Source of the DNA: Trichomonas tenax
Lineage: Eukaryota; Parabasalia; Trichomonadida; Trichomonadidae
Reading direction: 5' to 3'
Length of the DNA: 39,808 nt
Assembly: GCA_023091735.1 (NCBI GenBank)
Contig: JALKBU010000441.1
Location: forward strand, 1 to 39,808
Below the pieces are notes generated by a model. The model searched no databases and had not been told where the DNA came from. It saw only the letters and a list, made by a program, of their open reading frames with translations. A program made the position numbers and the translations under genes. Positions 29,707 to 38,754 of this stretch are shown here, in pieces. Every line of letters begins with the position of its first letter. The stretch's first letter is position 1.

Positions 29707-30831
29707 ATTACTCTTTCTTATCGACTAACCAATGCTTCAAAAGGAACACAAAATGTCCTGAAATTCGATAATACCTATGAATTCAAATATCCATGCGAAT
29801 CGAATTCCGATTGTACAGAATATGAAGTAATATTGCCACGAGGCCAGTATAGATTTGAAGCATATGGTGCCAGTGGGGGAATTCCACCGACAGGCGAAAG
29901 TAGTTCATATATTGATCCAAAAACAAATGAATGCAATCAAAGTGAAGTTGATTCTCATCGAGGCAATGCAAAATGTGATCCATCAAAGTACTCATCCGGC
30001 CCCGGAGGATACGTTTCATCTATGCTGAATCTCTCACATGAAACCAGAGCATACATTATGATTGGAGGCTCTGGTTTATATCATGAACAGACGTTTTCTG
30101 GTGATCTATTTTCCAGGGCAGCATATCTGCCAGTCAGTTATGGAGGAGGAGGTCCAGGAAGACCAAATGCTTCATCTGCTTCAGGAGGTGGAAGAACATC
30201 ATTGATGATGCTTGAAAATGACATCTTTCACTCAGTTCTTGTTGCAGGTGGTGGAGGTGGCATTGATGACTTTCAATTAAATAATGATGGCAAAGGAGGT
30301 GCAGGAGGAGGACTTTCTGCACAAAGCTTTTGGATATCAAATGTATATCAGCCAAATTTTGAATCTAATTCGAGTCACTTTTTCACAAATGGAAATGGTG
30401 AAGCTATTATTAAAGGAAGATCTGCTCATCCATATGGATCAACAATCTCACCCACTAATGGTGAGTATGGCGGAGCCGGAGGTGGTTGGTTTGGTGGCTT
30501 TGCTTCATTTCATTACAATGGAGGTGCAGGTGGTGGGTCAAGTTTTGCATTGACTCGCGATGCTGAAATTCCTACAACAATGACAGTTCGAGATAGTTTT
30601 TATGAGAACCCAGTTACAAAAAATTATGCATTTACAAAAGCAAGCGAATTTGTTATGAGCGAGGTCGTTCATTCTCCAGGAATTTGGATTGGCAATGGAA
30701 TGTTTCGAATCACAATATTAAATGATTATTGTGACTTGAAATTTGCTTTCTCATGTAGATTCAATCCAATTTCTATTATCAGTCTTTTAATGAGACTATC
30801 ACTCATTTCTCAAGTTAATGTCGGCTATTGA
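29707..30831 (+). pseudogene. Glycine-rich family gene, start codon lost
   Basis: An uninterrupted 374-codon frame. By comparison with the minus-strand copy at 17305, translation should start where this copy has TGA-ATT-ACT-CTT-TCT-TAT; the other has TGA-ATG-TCG-ATA-TCT-TAT. The initiator ATG is therefore ATT (29707-29709). The rest is intact: YEFKYPCESNSDCTEYEVIL, FEAYGASGG (family signature), the glycine-rich core GGGGPGRPNASSASGGGRTS and VAGGGGGIDD, then GGAGGGSSFALT and VHSPGIWIGNGMFRI, and a hydrophobic C-terminus (PISIISLLMRLSLIS). The core resembles the ALK/LTK-ligand glycine-rich domain common in Trichomonas proteins. The first in-frame Met is deep inside (SSMLNLSH), so a normal product is unlikely unless a non-ATG start is used. 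Confidence 0.75.
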
Positions 30832-31333
30832 TATAAACAATTGTATTAGAAGCGATGAAAAAAAGTTTTCAATTTTCTTTCAACAGTCAGACTAAATAGA
30901 TTGGGAGTGCAACTGTGTTCAACTAAAATGTAATCCATTAGCTTCCCTTTGAACTGTTTTAATAATTATGATATTACACTAATCAGTTTGATTTTATTAT
31001 CATTAGTGTTTTTTTAATTGTACTAAAAGTGGAAAATGTTATATATACATTGCTAATTATTTATTGAAATCATTGTGACTTGAATTTTGCTTCAATTTTG
31101 TATATTTTCCCTGATTTTTATCGCCATTACGTTTGCATGATCTACTTGAATCATTGCTATAAGATTTGAAATGATTTCTTGAAATATCGATATTTTCATT
31201 TCTATTTATGACATGAAATGCATTTCATCACATACAACCACTATCGCATTGGAAAATATCCAATTCACTCAGAGCATGCTTTCTACTAAAATGGGGTCCT
31301 TAACGTACGGAAATTTACATGTTATATATTGAT

Positions 31334-31619
31334 GGGTATAATAAAGAGCCACGAAAAGTGACGTGTTTTACATGGCAGTTATAAATATGTTTTGACATGT
31401 AAAGTATGCCATTTTAACAAAGAGTATTCTATTAAGCTTGATAAACTCTCTAACAAGCTTGATAGATTCTCTAATAAGATTTTCAGATGCTATAACAAGT
31501 TAAATTGAACTTATAAATAATTAGCAAATGTATACTTAATAAATAAACCAATTTTACATGTCAAAATGAAATGCATTTGCCATGTAAACATGTCACTTTT
31601 GTGACTCTTTATTATACCC
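31334..31619. mobile_element. Candidate small element with terminal inverted repeats
   Basis: GGGTATAATAAAGAGCCACG (31334 onward) is mirrored by GTGACTCTTTATTATACCC (31601-31619). The similarity continues inward through AAAGTGAC and TTTACATGGCA, giving arms of about 43 bases with a few differences. The 286-base unit has no open frame. It looks like a MITE, but no clean target-site duplication was found. Confidence 0.5.
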
Positions 31620-31635
31620 AACAATTTACATATTG

Positions 31636-31720
31636 TAAACTACATTTTTAAATAAAGGTACTCCTCTCAATATTGTGAGGAACACTACCGTAGAGTACCT
31701 AGATTTAAAAATGTAGTTTA
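31636..31720. repeat. Hairpin with 28-base arms
   Basis: Bases 31636-31663 (TAAACTACATTTTTAAATAA...) pair with 31693-31720 with two mismatches. The loop contains a second palindromic stretch, CCTCTCAATATTGTGAGG (31663-31680). It starts 17 bases beyond the preceding TIR element and may belong to the same composite. Confidence 0.8.
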
Positions 31721-32693
31721 TATTCCATATTTCTTCTTATTTTGATTCTGACGTAAAAATCCTCAAAACCGTGTCTAAATCATATGATGACATCAAAATG
31801 TCGTAATTGTCACTTTTCATACTGTTACGGATATTTTTTATAACAGATGTTCGTTTTCACCATCATACGATTACAGAAACGATTTAAATAGATTTAAACG
31901 AGCAATGGTTGATTCTCAAAAATATCAGAAAAAGTGAACTAGTCTCAAAAAAAAATCTTGAAAATTATCGTCACTTTTCAAAACTATTAACATTCATTTA
32001 TTCTAAACACTATATAGATCAAAATAAAATTAACAATGTAATGTCACTTTTTAGCATTATTAATTCTTTCTCAAAGAAAAGATAGTAGTCTCATAAATAG
32101 GATGGTGAGCTTTACAAATACTTTTGAGAAAGTAGAAAACGTATTTTCGGAGATTATACATGAAATATGTTACATAATATAACACATCAATTTTTTGAAT
32201 AGCTGATGAAAATATTATTGGATAATTATATTCTATATATTATTTCCAGCTATTTTCGAAAATTTTTAAACAAAAATTATCGCTTTGGAGCTTTTTATCA
32301 TCATAAATCAGCCATGCATATGTAATCATATTGAGGTTTTCGATTAAAAATGGATTTTTCGAAACAAAAACGTTTTCAAAAAATATATAGTCTTATTTTT
32401 GTCTTTAATTGTTGCCAATCTACATTATAGCAGATGGCTTATATAACAAATCCTATGATTTTCAATTTTACCATTGATTCATTATTTTTTATAAAATATC
32501 GATATCTCCTTGATTCCTTTTTCATATACCCAGTTTCACAATACTTTAGCCACAGGTCTAAAGCAGGGGGTGTCAGGAATTTTGATTAAAGTTTGGTTGT
32601 TCGAAACAGCGTTGGTGCGTTTTTTCCCTTTTTTGAGTCACCTTTCTGTAAACAAAATTTTTAGTGTCACTATTGAATAAAAATAGTGAATGT

Positions 32694-32764
32694 TGAATTG
32701 TGCTGTAGTGGTTTAGTTAATGCTAAAGGTTATATGTGCCATTGGTTCGATTCAGGGAAAGCCT
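32694..32764 (+). other. tRNA-like relic with A- and B-box sequences
   Basis: TGCTGTAGTGG (32701-32711) matches the Pol III A-box consensus TRGYNNARNNG at all but one position. GGTTCGATTC (32744-32753) matches the B-box, and their spacing (43) is that of a tRNA. A T-rich terminator-like run follows (CCTTTTTATTTTC). The acceptor, D and T stems do not pair properly, so it is not a functional tRNA. It could be a tRNA-derived repeat or chance. Confidence 0.35.
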
Positions 32765-33181
32765 TTTTATTTTCTTCTTTTTCTTTTTGTCGAAAAAAAA
32801 AAATATTTTGAATTCAATGAATTGCATTATATATAAGATATACATGGTATAGTGATGTCAAAAAATACCATATCCTGCTCAACTGGCAGGAAAATTACAT
32901 ATTGAAATTTATTATTAGTTCATTTATTATGCCCTTAATTGAATATCATTTCTCCATAGTTAGTGGATACTACTTATATTATTAGTTAGAATGACTCAAA
33001 TATGCTGAAAAATTTCTCTGATGAAAACAAAAGCTTCATTTTTTTTCAAACATTTAAGAGGGAGAAAATAAAATCCGAATAATGACTTGGATTTTATAAT
33101 TATTACATAATGAATGCTGATTGAGCAAATCGTTAAAATAGACATTTTCAATTCTTTTCATTCAGGCTTGTCTAAAATTGA

Positions 33182-33960
33182 TACGCAAAGTCGGCGAAAC
33201 TCGTTTTTTAACTCACTGGATTAACTTTTTGCTTAGTTATTGAACAACAATGTACAAAATCCGGTTGTGCATGATATATTAAAGAATTAGATAACAAAGT
33301 CTATATTTCATTAAAATATTAGATATATCTTGCATCCAAAACATTGATTTGCCATGATGTGCTTTACTCATTATAATATATTATATTCCCATTGCATAGC
33401 ATTTTTATAACGTAAAATATGTTGTTGTCGATGATAAATAGGTAAATCTAATCACAAATATATTTTTTTTGAAAAAAGTATTCCAAGTGTTCACACATAA
33501 GCTCTGTGTGTTATTTTTCTAAAAATAATGATGACTCTTTTTTGTGCGGCTAAATGTGACAAATTTATTAAATTGAGAAGAATAGAGCAAGAAAATTTGA
33601 AAAGAATCATCATTATTTTTGGGAGAATAACACAAATAGCTTATGTGTGAACACTTGGAATACTTTTTTTCCAAAAAAGCATATTTGTGATTAGATTTAC
33701 CTATTTATCATCGACAACAACATATTTTACGTTAGGAAAATGCTATGCAATGGGAATATAATATATTATAATGAGTAAAGCACATCATGGCAAATCAATG
33801 TTTTGGATGCAAGATATATCTAATATTTTAATGAAATATAGACTTTGTTATCTAATTCTTTAATATATCATGCACAACCGGATTTTGTACATTGTTGTTC
33901 AATAACTAAGCAAAAAGTTAATCCAGTGAGTTAAAAAACGAGTTTCGCCGACTTTGCATA
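33182..33960. repeat. Long near-perfect palindrome (361-base arms)
   Basis: Bases 33182-33541 and 33600-33960 are reverse complements with roughly 15 differences and one indel, mostly near the loop; the 58-base spacer is unpaired. The arms start TACGCAAAGTCGGCGAAACT. The 12-base string TCTTTTCATTCA occurs on both sides (33153-33164 and 33976-33987) and could be a target-site duplication. No open frame is present. Candidates are a foldback/MITE-type transposon or a recent inverted duplication. Confidence 0.92.
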
Positions 33961-35039
33961 TAAAAATTTAATTGCTCTTTTCATTCATTTTTGAAAAACG
34001 TTAGATTAAGGAATATTACATAGTGAAAATGTTCCACATTATGAAAATATTTAATTTCAAATACATCCAATGAATTACATTAAAGTTTTTACTAAGATCT
34101 GATATGATAATTTATTTATATATTGCTTTAGTAGTTATAATTAAGCAGATGATTCCTTGTATGATACTAATAACAATGAAAGAATTAAATTTACATGAAT
34201 AAGCGTAATAATCATTATTTTGTTAAAATCATCAGTAAAATTTCAATGTTTTGTTGGATTTGATTGATGTTCTGTGTATTGAGGTGCTAAATTTTGCCTG
34301 TATTTTGCGATTCTGCACTCAAATATGAGAAATTATTGTTTTTCGTGATTGAATAATTTTGGACCTAAAATTGTTAACGGTATGATAATATTTTTATTAC
34401 AGAATTGGATAGTATATACAATTTATTTGGAGAACTTGAAGTCAAAATTAATGATCATAGTATGAATTTCTGAGATATGAAGAAATTACCTAATTTATGA
34501 GCTGATTTTTGAAGTTTATTGGTACTCATGTATTGCATGGTATGTATTAATTCATGCGGAAAAGCCTCAGCTAGCAGTTTACATATGAGTTTGGGATAAA
34601 CAGCGTTGAAGCATCCATTAAAAAATGAATCTGACAATATGACATATAAACGCCCAAAAAGGAAGGGGGAGTGGCTAAAGTATTGTGAAAGGGGTAATTC
34701 TTTATTCATATTGAAACATCTAGACAATACTTTTAATGATGCAGAATGTTTATAGAATAACTTTCATTAACCAAAACATGTAATACAAAATCCCAATTTC
34801 TCTTAACATTTTTATCAATAAGTGCAACTATCGTGTTTGCGGGCCACTTTTTGTACGTTATTTAAGTTTTTTCTCATTGGGAAACCAAACAAAACGTGGC
34901 CGGAGGCAAAGCCACATGCCAAACACAAATAAATGAACCTAAAAATTCTGAACTGATCAAAAAGCGAAAATAACATTGATTTATTACATTACAAGCAATA
35001 AAACTATAAAATCCCCATTTTTGCAGTATTGAAATCGAG

Positions 35040-35330
35040 CGTCCTTTTTCCCCAAAATTGAGTACCCCAACTAAAAAATGCGTGGGGGTATTCAATTTTG
35101 TGTCACCTTTTGGAAAAATTGAGAGGATAATGGGAAAAGATGGGGATACGGAGAAAGGAATTTAGTTTTCTTTGAAATTAAAACCATGAATTCGCGGTGT
35201 ATTTCCCCATCTAATGTATGATCTCCCACTGTAAAAAGTTTTTCCCATTTTCCAAAAAAACACTTTATAGTTTTTTCCCCATTTGGGGACGCACGTGGGG
35301 AAAAACCCCATATGGGAAATAGGGAAAAGC
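35040..35330. other. Cluster of G and C runs
   Basis: Runs of four or five C or G recur: TTCCCCAAAATTGAGTACCCC, GTGGGGGTATTC, TTTCCCCAT, TTCCCCATTTGGGG and GTGGGGAAAAACCCCAT. CAAAATTGAGTACCCC and GGGGGTATTCAATTTTG (about 35053-35099) are an inverted pair. The composition is unlike the surrounding AT-rich DNA; no coding frame spans it. Confidence 0.6.
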
Positions 35331-36308
35331 CCGATGGTTGTAATAAGAGTTTTCAATGAAATTTAGCAGTATTTTACGAAAATAAATAATGGACTTGACT
35401 TTATTTTAAGCAATATACATTGCTACATCATTAATTCGATTTGTACGATTATTTTCTGGCATTCTCTGACAAATAAAATATTTTACAAAATTTACTTGCC
35501 AAATATCCATTTTACATGACAAACGAGACTGTTTACTCTTTCATGATGGCCTCATTCATCTGTTGATTTGAGGCAAATATCATGATGTAAAAGCTGCTTT
35601 TACCAGTTCAAACATAACTAAGAACTCAACAGCGGCGATTTTGCTTAGTTTTTCTCGACAAAGCACCCAAATAATTGGTATTTATTATCCAAATCAATAT
35701 TTATTATACCAAACTAGCTTGATATATCATAAATTTAGTTGCACCTCCTCATGCTCTATCGTCTCCTACTTAAAACCATATAATCGAAGCTTCAGTATTT
35801 ATTTTTTATCATTCAGGCTTAGATTATTTCCTAGTTTGCGCGGGCACACCATTAAAGCCGGAATACTCAAGAATTTTCCTATATTACAATGAGTAATTTA
35901 ATATTATTCGGTGAATCTTTTATTTTTCTATGTTAGTTAGTAAATATATGCTTATTGTAGTGTTTTTAAAATCATTTTACTTTACACGAAAAAAGTACAA
36001 GAAAAATTGAGAGGAACACGATTTGAGAGGGAGCCTCTTTCAATTCCTCACAAAAATGCGCTCCTATTTTTTTGACACTATATTGTAATTGTTTGTATTA
36101 CTCCATGAAGCTTTCAATTATTAGCTTATTCCCGATTTTTCCATTACAAATGTCACTTTTTTATTATATTTGATCAATAATATTATTATATAAACCAAAT
36201 AAAGTATTTTTCGATATCTTCACTTTTATTTTCAAAAATTTAAAATTATATTCTATATATCATTAGAAAGAAAATTTCATTATTGTTTAAAATTGAGAAA
36301 TACGATTC

Positions 36309-36313
36309 TCACA
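36309..36313 (+). promoter_or_regulatory. Initiator-like element of the kinase gene
   Basis: TCACA with +1 at A36311 fits TCA(+1)Py(T/A), 49 bases before ATG 36360. The distance is on the long side, so confidence is limited. Confidence 0.4.
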
Positions 36314-36359
36314 AAATTTAAATTGATTATTAAAAAAATTCAGATTAAAAAAGTGGTCA

Positions 36360-37346
36360 ATGTCTGAAGAAGAAATACAGAGCGTGTTACAAAATTATGG
36401 ATATAAAGCAATACGGTCTGTCGGCAGTGGTGCGTATTCCACGTGCTACTTGGTTGTAGACGAAAAGTACAACTCTGAATTTATCTGCAAAGTTATGAAC
36501 GTTCCTCCCGAACAAAATAAAGCGCTTACGATCAAAAGGTCATACTATAATGAAGTTAATGCTCTCGTTGAGTGTATTCATCCATGCGTTATTAAAATTT
36601 ACAATCATTTCATCGAACAAAACCTTCTTTTCATTATTTTAGAGTATTGCCGTGGCGGATCTCTTGATAAAGTCATAGATTCTCATGGACCGCTTAAAGA
36701 AAACGATCTTTTTAAGTACATTCAACAATTTGCAAATGGACTCGCTTATTGTCATTCGGTAGGAATTGCCAATCACGATTTGAAGCCTGCTAATCTGCTG
36801 TTGGATGAGTCTGGAAACCTTAGAATCGCAGATTTTGGCTTCGCAACAGTTCAAAAATATTTGACCTCGGAATGTAATGGTTCGCTTGTGTTCATGCCAC
36901 CGGAGAAGATCAGTAAGCAGGACTATAACCCATTTTGCAGCGATGTCTGGAGTTTTGGAATTACAGTATATTATCTGGCTACAGGAAAGTATCCTTTCAA
37001 CGGTATGAACACGAAGGAGGTGAAGAGATCAATCCTTGGAACAACTTACACGATACCAAACACTGTTCCTCTATTCGCAAAGAAATTGATCACAAATACA
37101 ATCGTTTTAAAGCCTGCTGATAGATGGACAATGAACGATGTTGTGAAGTACATGAGGTCTGTTCAAGGCAATTTCGTTAACAGACGCAGATCTACATCTG
37201 AATTGGTCATAAAGAACATTATTTCTCCTGGTGATTCAATAAGGAGATTGCGAAAGAGTTCCCGCCTCAGCTCAATGAATTCAAGCAATTTTGATGAATC
37301 AACTTTCTTGCTTGATAATGTTGAAAGTTCAAAGCTCACACATTAA
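36360..37346 (+). CDS. Serine/threonine protein kinase (CAMK-like)
   Basis: A 328-residue protein with a kinase domain over about residues 13-270: Gly-rich loop GSGAYSTCYLV (22-32), ATP-binding Lys44 in FICKVM, helix-C Glu65, gatekeeper/hinge ILEYCRGGSLD, catalytic loop NHDLKPANLLLD (Asp140, Asn145), D158FG, the PPEK version of the APE motif, and DVWSFGITVYYLATGKYPF. The HRD motif is NHD: the Arg that bridges to the phosphorylated activation loop is missing, so activation may not need loop phosphorylation. The C-terminal ~60 residues are Ser/Arg-rich (RRRSTSELV; RRLRKSSRLSSMNSS) and likely phosphorylated or regulatory. The domain most resembles the CAMK/SNF1 group. The substrate is unknown. 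It stands alone between long gene-free regions. Confidence 0.93.
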   Translation: MSEEEIQSVLQNYGYKAIRSVGSGAYSTCYLVVDEKYNSEFICKVMNVPPEQNKALTIKRSYYNEVNALVECIHPCVIKIYNHFIEQNLLFIILEYCRGGSLDKVIDSHGPLKENDLFKYIQQFANGLAYCHSVGIANHDLKPANLLLDESGNLRIADFGFATVQKYLTSECNGSLVFMPPEKISKQDYNPFCSDVWSFGITVYYLATGKYPFNGMNTKEVKRSILGTTYTIPNTVPLFAKKLITNTIVLKPADRWTMNDVVKYMRSVQGNFVNRRRSTSELVIKNIISPGDSIRRLRKSSRLSSMNSSNFDESTFLLDNVESSKLTH

Positions 37347-38454
37347 TATAAATATAATTGTTTGTTGTTATAAAAGCGAATGCTATAACTTTGTTTTTAA
37401 TTCATGAATTAATTCGAATCTTCATTCAAGCATTTTTTAAAGAACTTACTTCAATCAATAAATAACGAATAAATGAAAGGGTAATTACAGACCCATATGT
37501 CTACACATTTTGATCTTAATTATTCAAAAAATAAATTCCAATAACCTGAATCCATTGTTGAAATAGAGCATCAATGGTCCACTTAATGCCTAATTATTTG
37601 CATTCAGTTTATTAATTATCATACAGCATTTATTTTATCAGAGGTTAAAATAGCAACTATATTTTGACACATAAATTTTCAATTTGACACGTAAAATAAA
37701 TAAATTTTTCATTGAAACTCGAAATATATCTTTGTCTCGCCAATAATATATTGTGCCGATGTTGCCTAACGAAAGTTGTCACAAAAAAGTGACATAAAAA
37801 GTGATATCATCTGACATGTAAACATATATTTGACAAATAAATATTTACGTGGCATGTGATTATAAATGATTATTGGAAGAATGATATCCTATATTTGTTT
37901 AAATTTACTTTGAAAAGAAAAATTAAATGCTTGATTGGGACTTGCAGCCAAGGTGCTAGCAATCCAGTCCACAGTTCTTCCTTTCAGACTCGATTTTCGA
38001 AATAATCAGCGATTTACTCTACAGAATGATTTTGAAAGGTTGAACTATAGAAATTACTCTTATGCAATTATACAATTTCTCTTTATATTATCTTCAGTTA
38101 TAATTTTAATAAATTCGATATTGATCAAAATTTATGATGAAGATCGGATAGTTTTTCATCTTCATCGCCAGTTTATATCCTATGTGTTGCATGATTATTG
38201 GAGCTTTATTATAATTTTTGATCAATTTATAAATTTTGCTTATAATGAGAAACAAATATGATTGATCGGTGTAATGTATTCATGAAATTTTTTTTCAACA
38301 ATTAACAGGAATTAAACATATATGTTTGTATATATAATATGTATATAAATAAAATATAATATAGATGTGGATTGTGGATATAGGCTTTATATATATAAAA
38401 CTTATAAAATATTTATTAAAAATTAATTTTTATTCGAATTAATTTAATGTGAAT
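37347..38454. other. Intergenic region
   Basis: No supported gene. It holds a TGACATGTAAA motif (37812-37822), a near copy TTGACACGTAAA (about 37683), several GTGAC/GTCAC strings around 37780-37815 and a TATA/ATAT-rich tract near 38317-38400. The 108-codon frame at 37935-38261 has no initiator or domain. Confidence 0.55.
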
Positions 38455-38600
38455 GTCTTTGAATAATGCTTTCTCCGAGGTTCTTGACGACTCCATCAAC
38501 AAGTCATATTGGTTCCTTATCATCAGTCCACAAATCCCTACGTTCCTTTAGAAGGAATTGCTTCGGAGTGTATGGAACCTTTGTTTCGTGGATTTATCGG
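38455..38600 (-). pseudogene. Short coding-like relic of unknown origin
   Basis: Read on the minus strand from about 38600: HETKVPYTPKQFLLKERRDL, then WTDDKEPI, a TGA, then LVDGVVKNLGESIIQRHSH and a stop. The composition is protein-like and more GC-balanced than its surroundings. I do not recognise it. It lies next to the tail-fibre-like relic and may belong to the same inserted element. Confidence 0.4.
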
Positions 38601-38614
38601 GTGTAGTTAGTATA

Positions 38615-38662
38615 TAACATTTCGCTAAACTATACCGCTAGATATAGTTTATCAAAATGTTA
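38615..38662. repeat. Hairpin with 20-base arms
   Basis: TAACATTTCGCTAAACTATA (38615-38634) pairs with TATAGTTTATCAAAATGTTA (38643-38662) at 17 of 20 positions around an 8-base loop. It sits about 90 bases past the 3' end of the tail-fibre-like relic and could be an element end or a terminator. Confidence 0.6.
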
Positions 38663-38754
38663 GACTCGGGATATAAATAAGCGAATTCTTTTAAAATTTA
38701 CCTTTTTATAACTTCCAAAAAAAATTAAAAATATAAATTTCAAAATATATATTT

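Larger units (their letters stand above)
30832..36308. other. Gene-free, repeat-rich 5.5-kb region
   Basis: No open frame longer than about 90 codons, and none with a domain. The region holds the candidate TIR element 31334-31619, the hairpin 31636-31720, a tRNA-like relic 32694-32764, the long palindrome 33182-33960, a 20-base inverted pair flanking it (32534-32553 and 34671-34690), and a cluster of G and C runs (35040-35330). TGACATGTAAA motifs are frequent here (31393, 31553, 31578, 35511). Confidence 0.65.

Noticed and set aside
34455..34727. 90-codon minus-strand frame
   Set aside because: No initiator or recognisable domain; it includes one arm of the 20-base inverted pair, so it is probably repeat DNA.
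37935..38261. 108-codon plus-strand frame
   Set aside because: Begins without ATG, is rich in Ile/Phe/Tyr as expected of AT-rich non-coding DNA, and has no promoter element.
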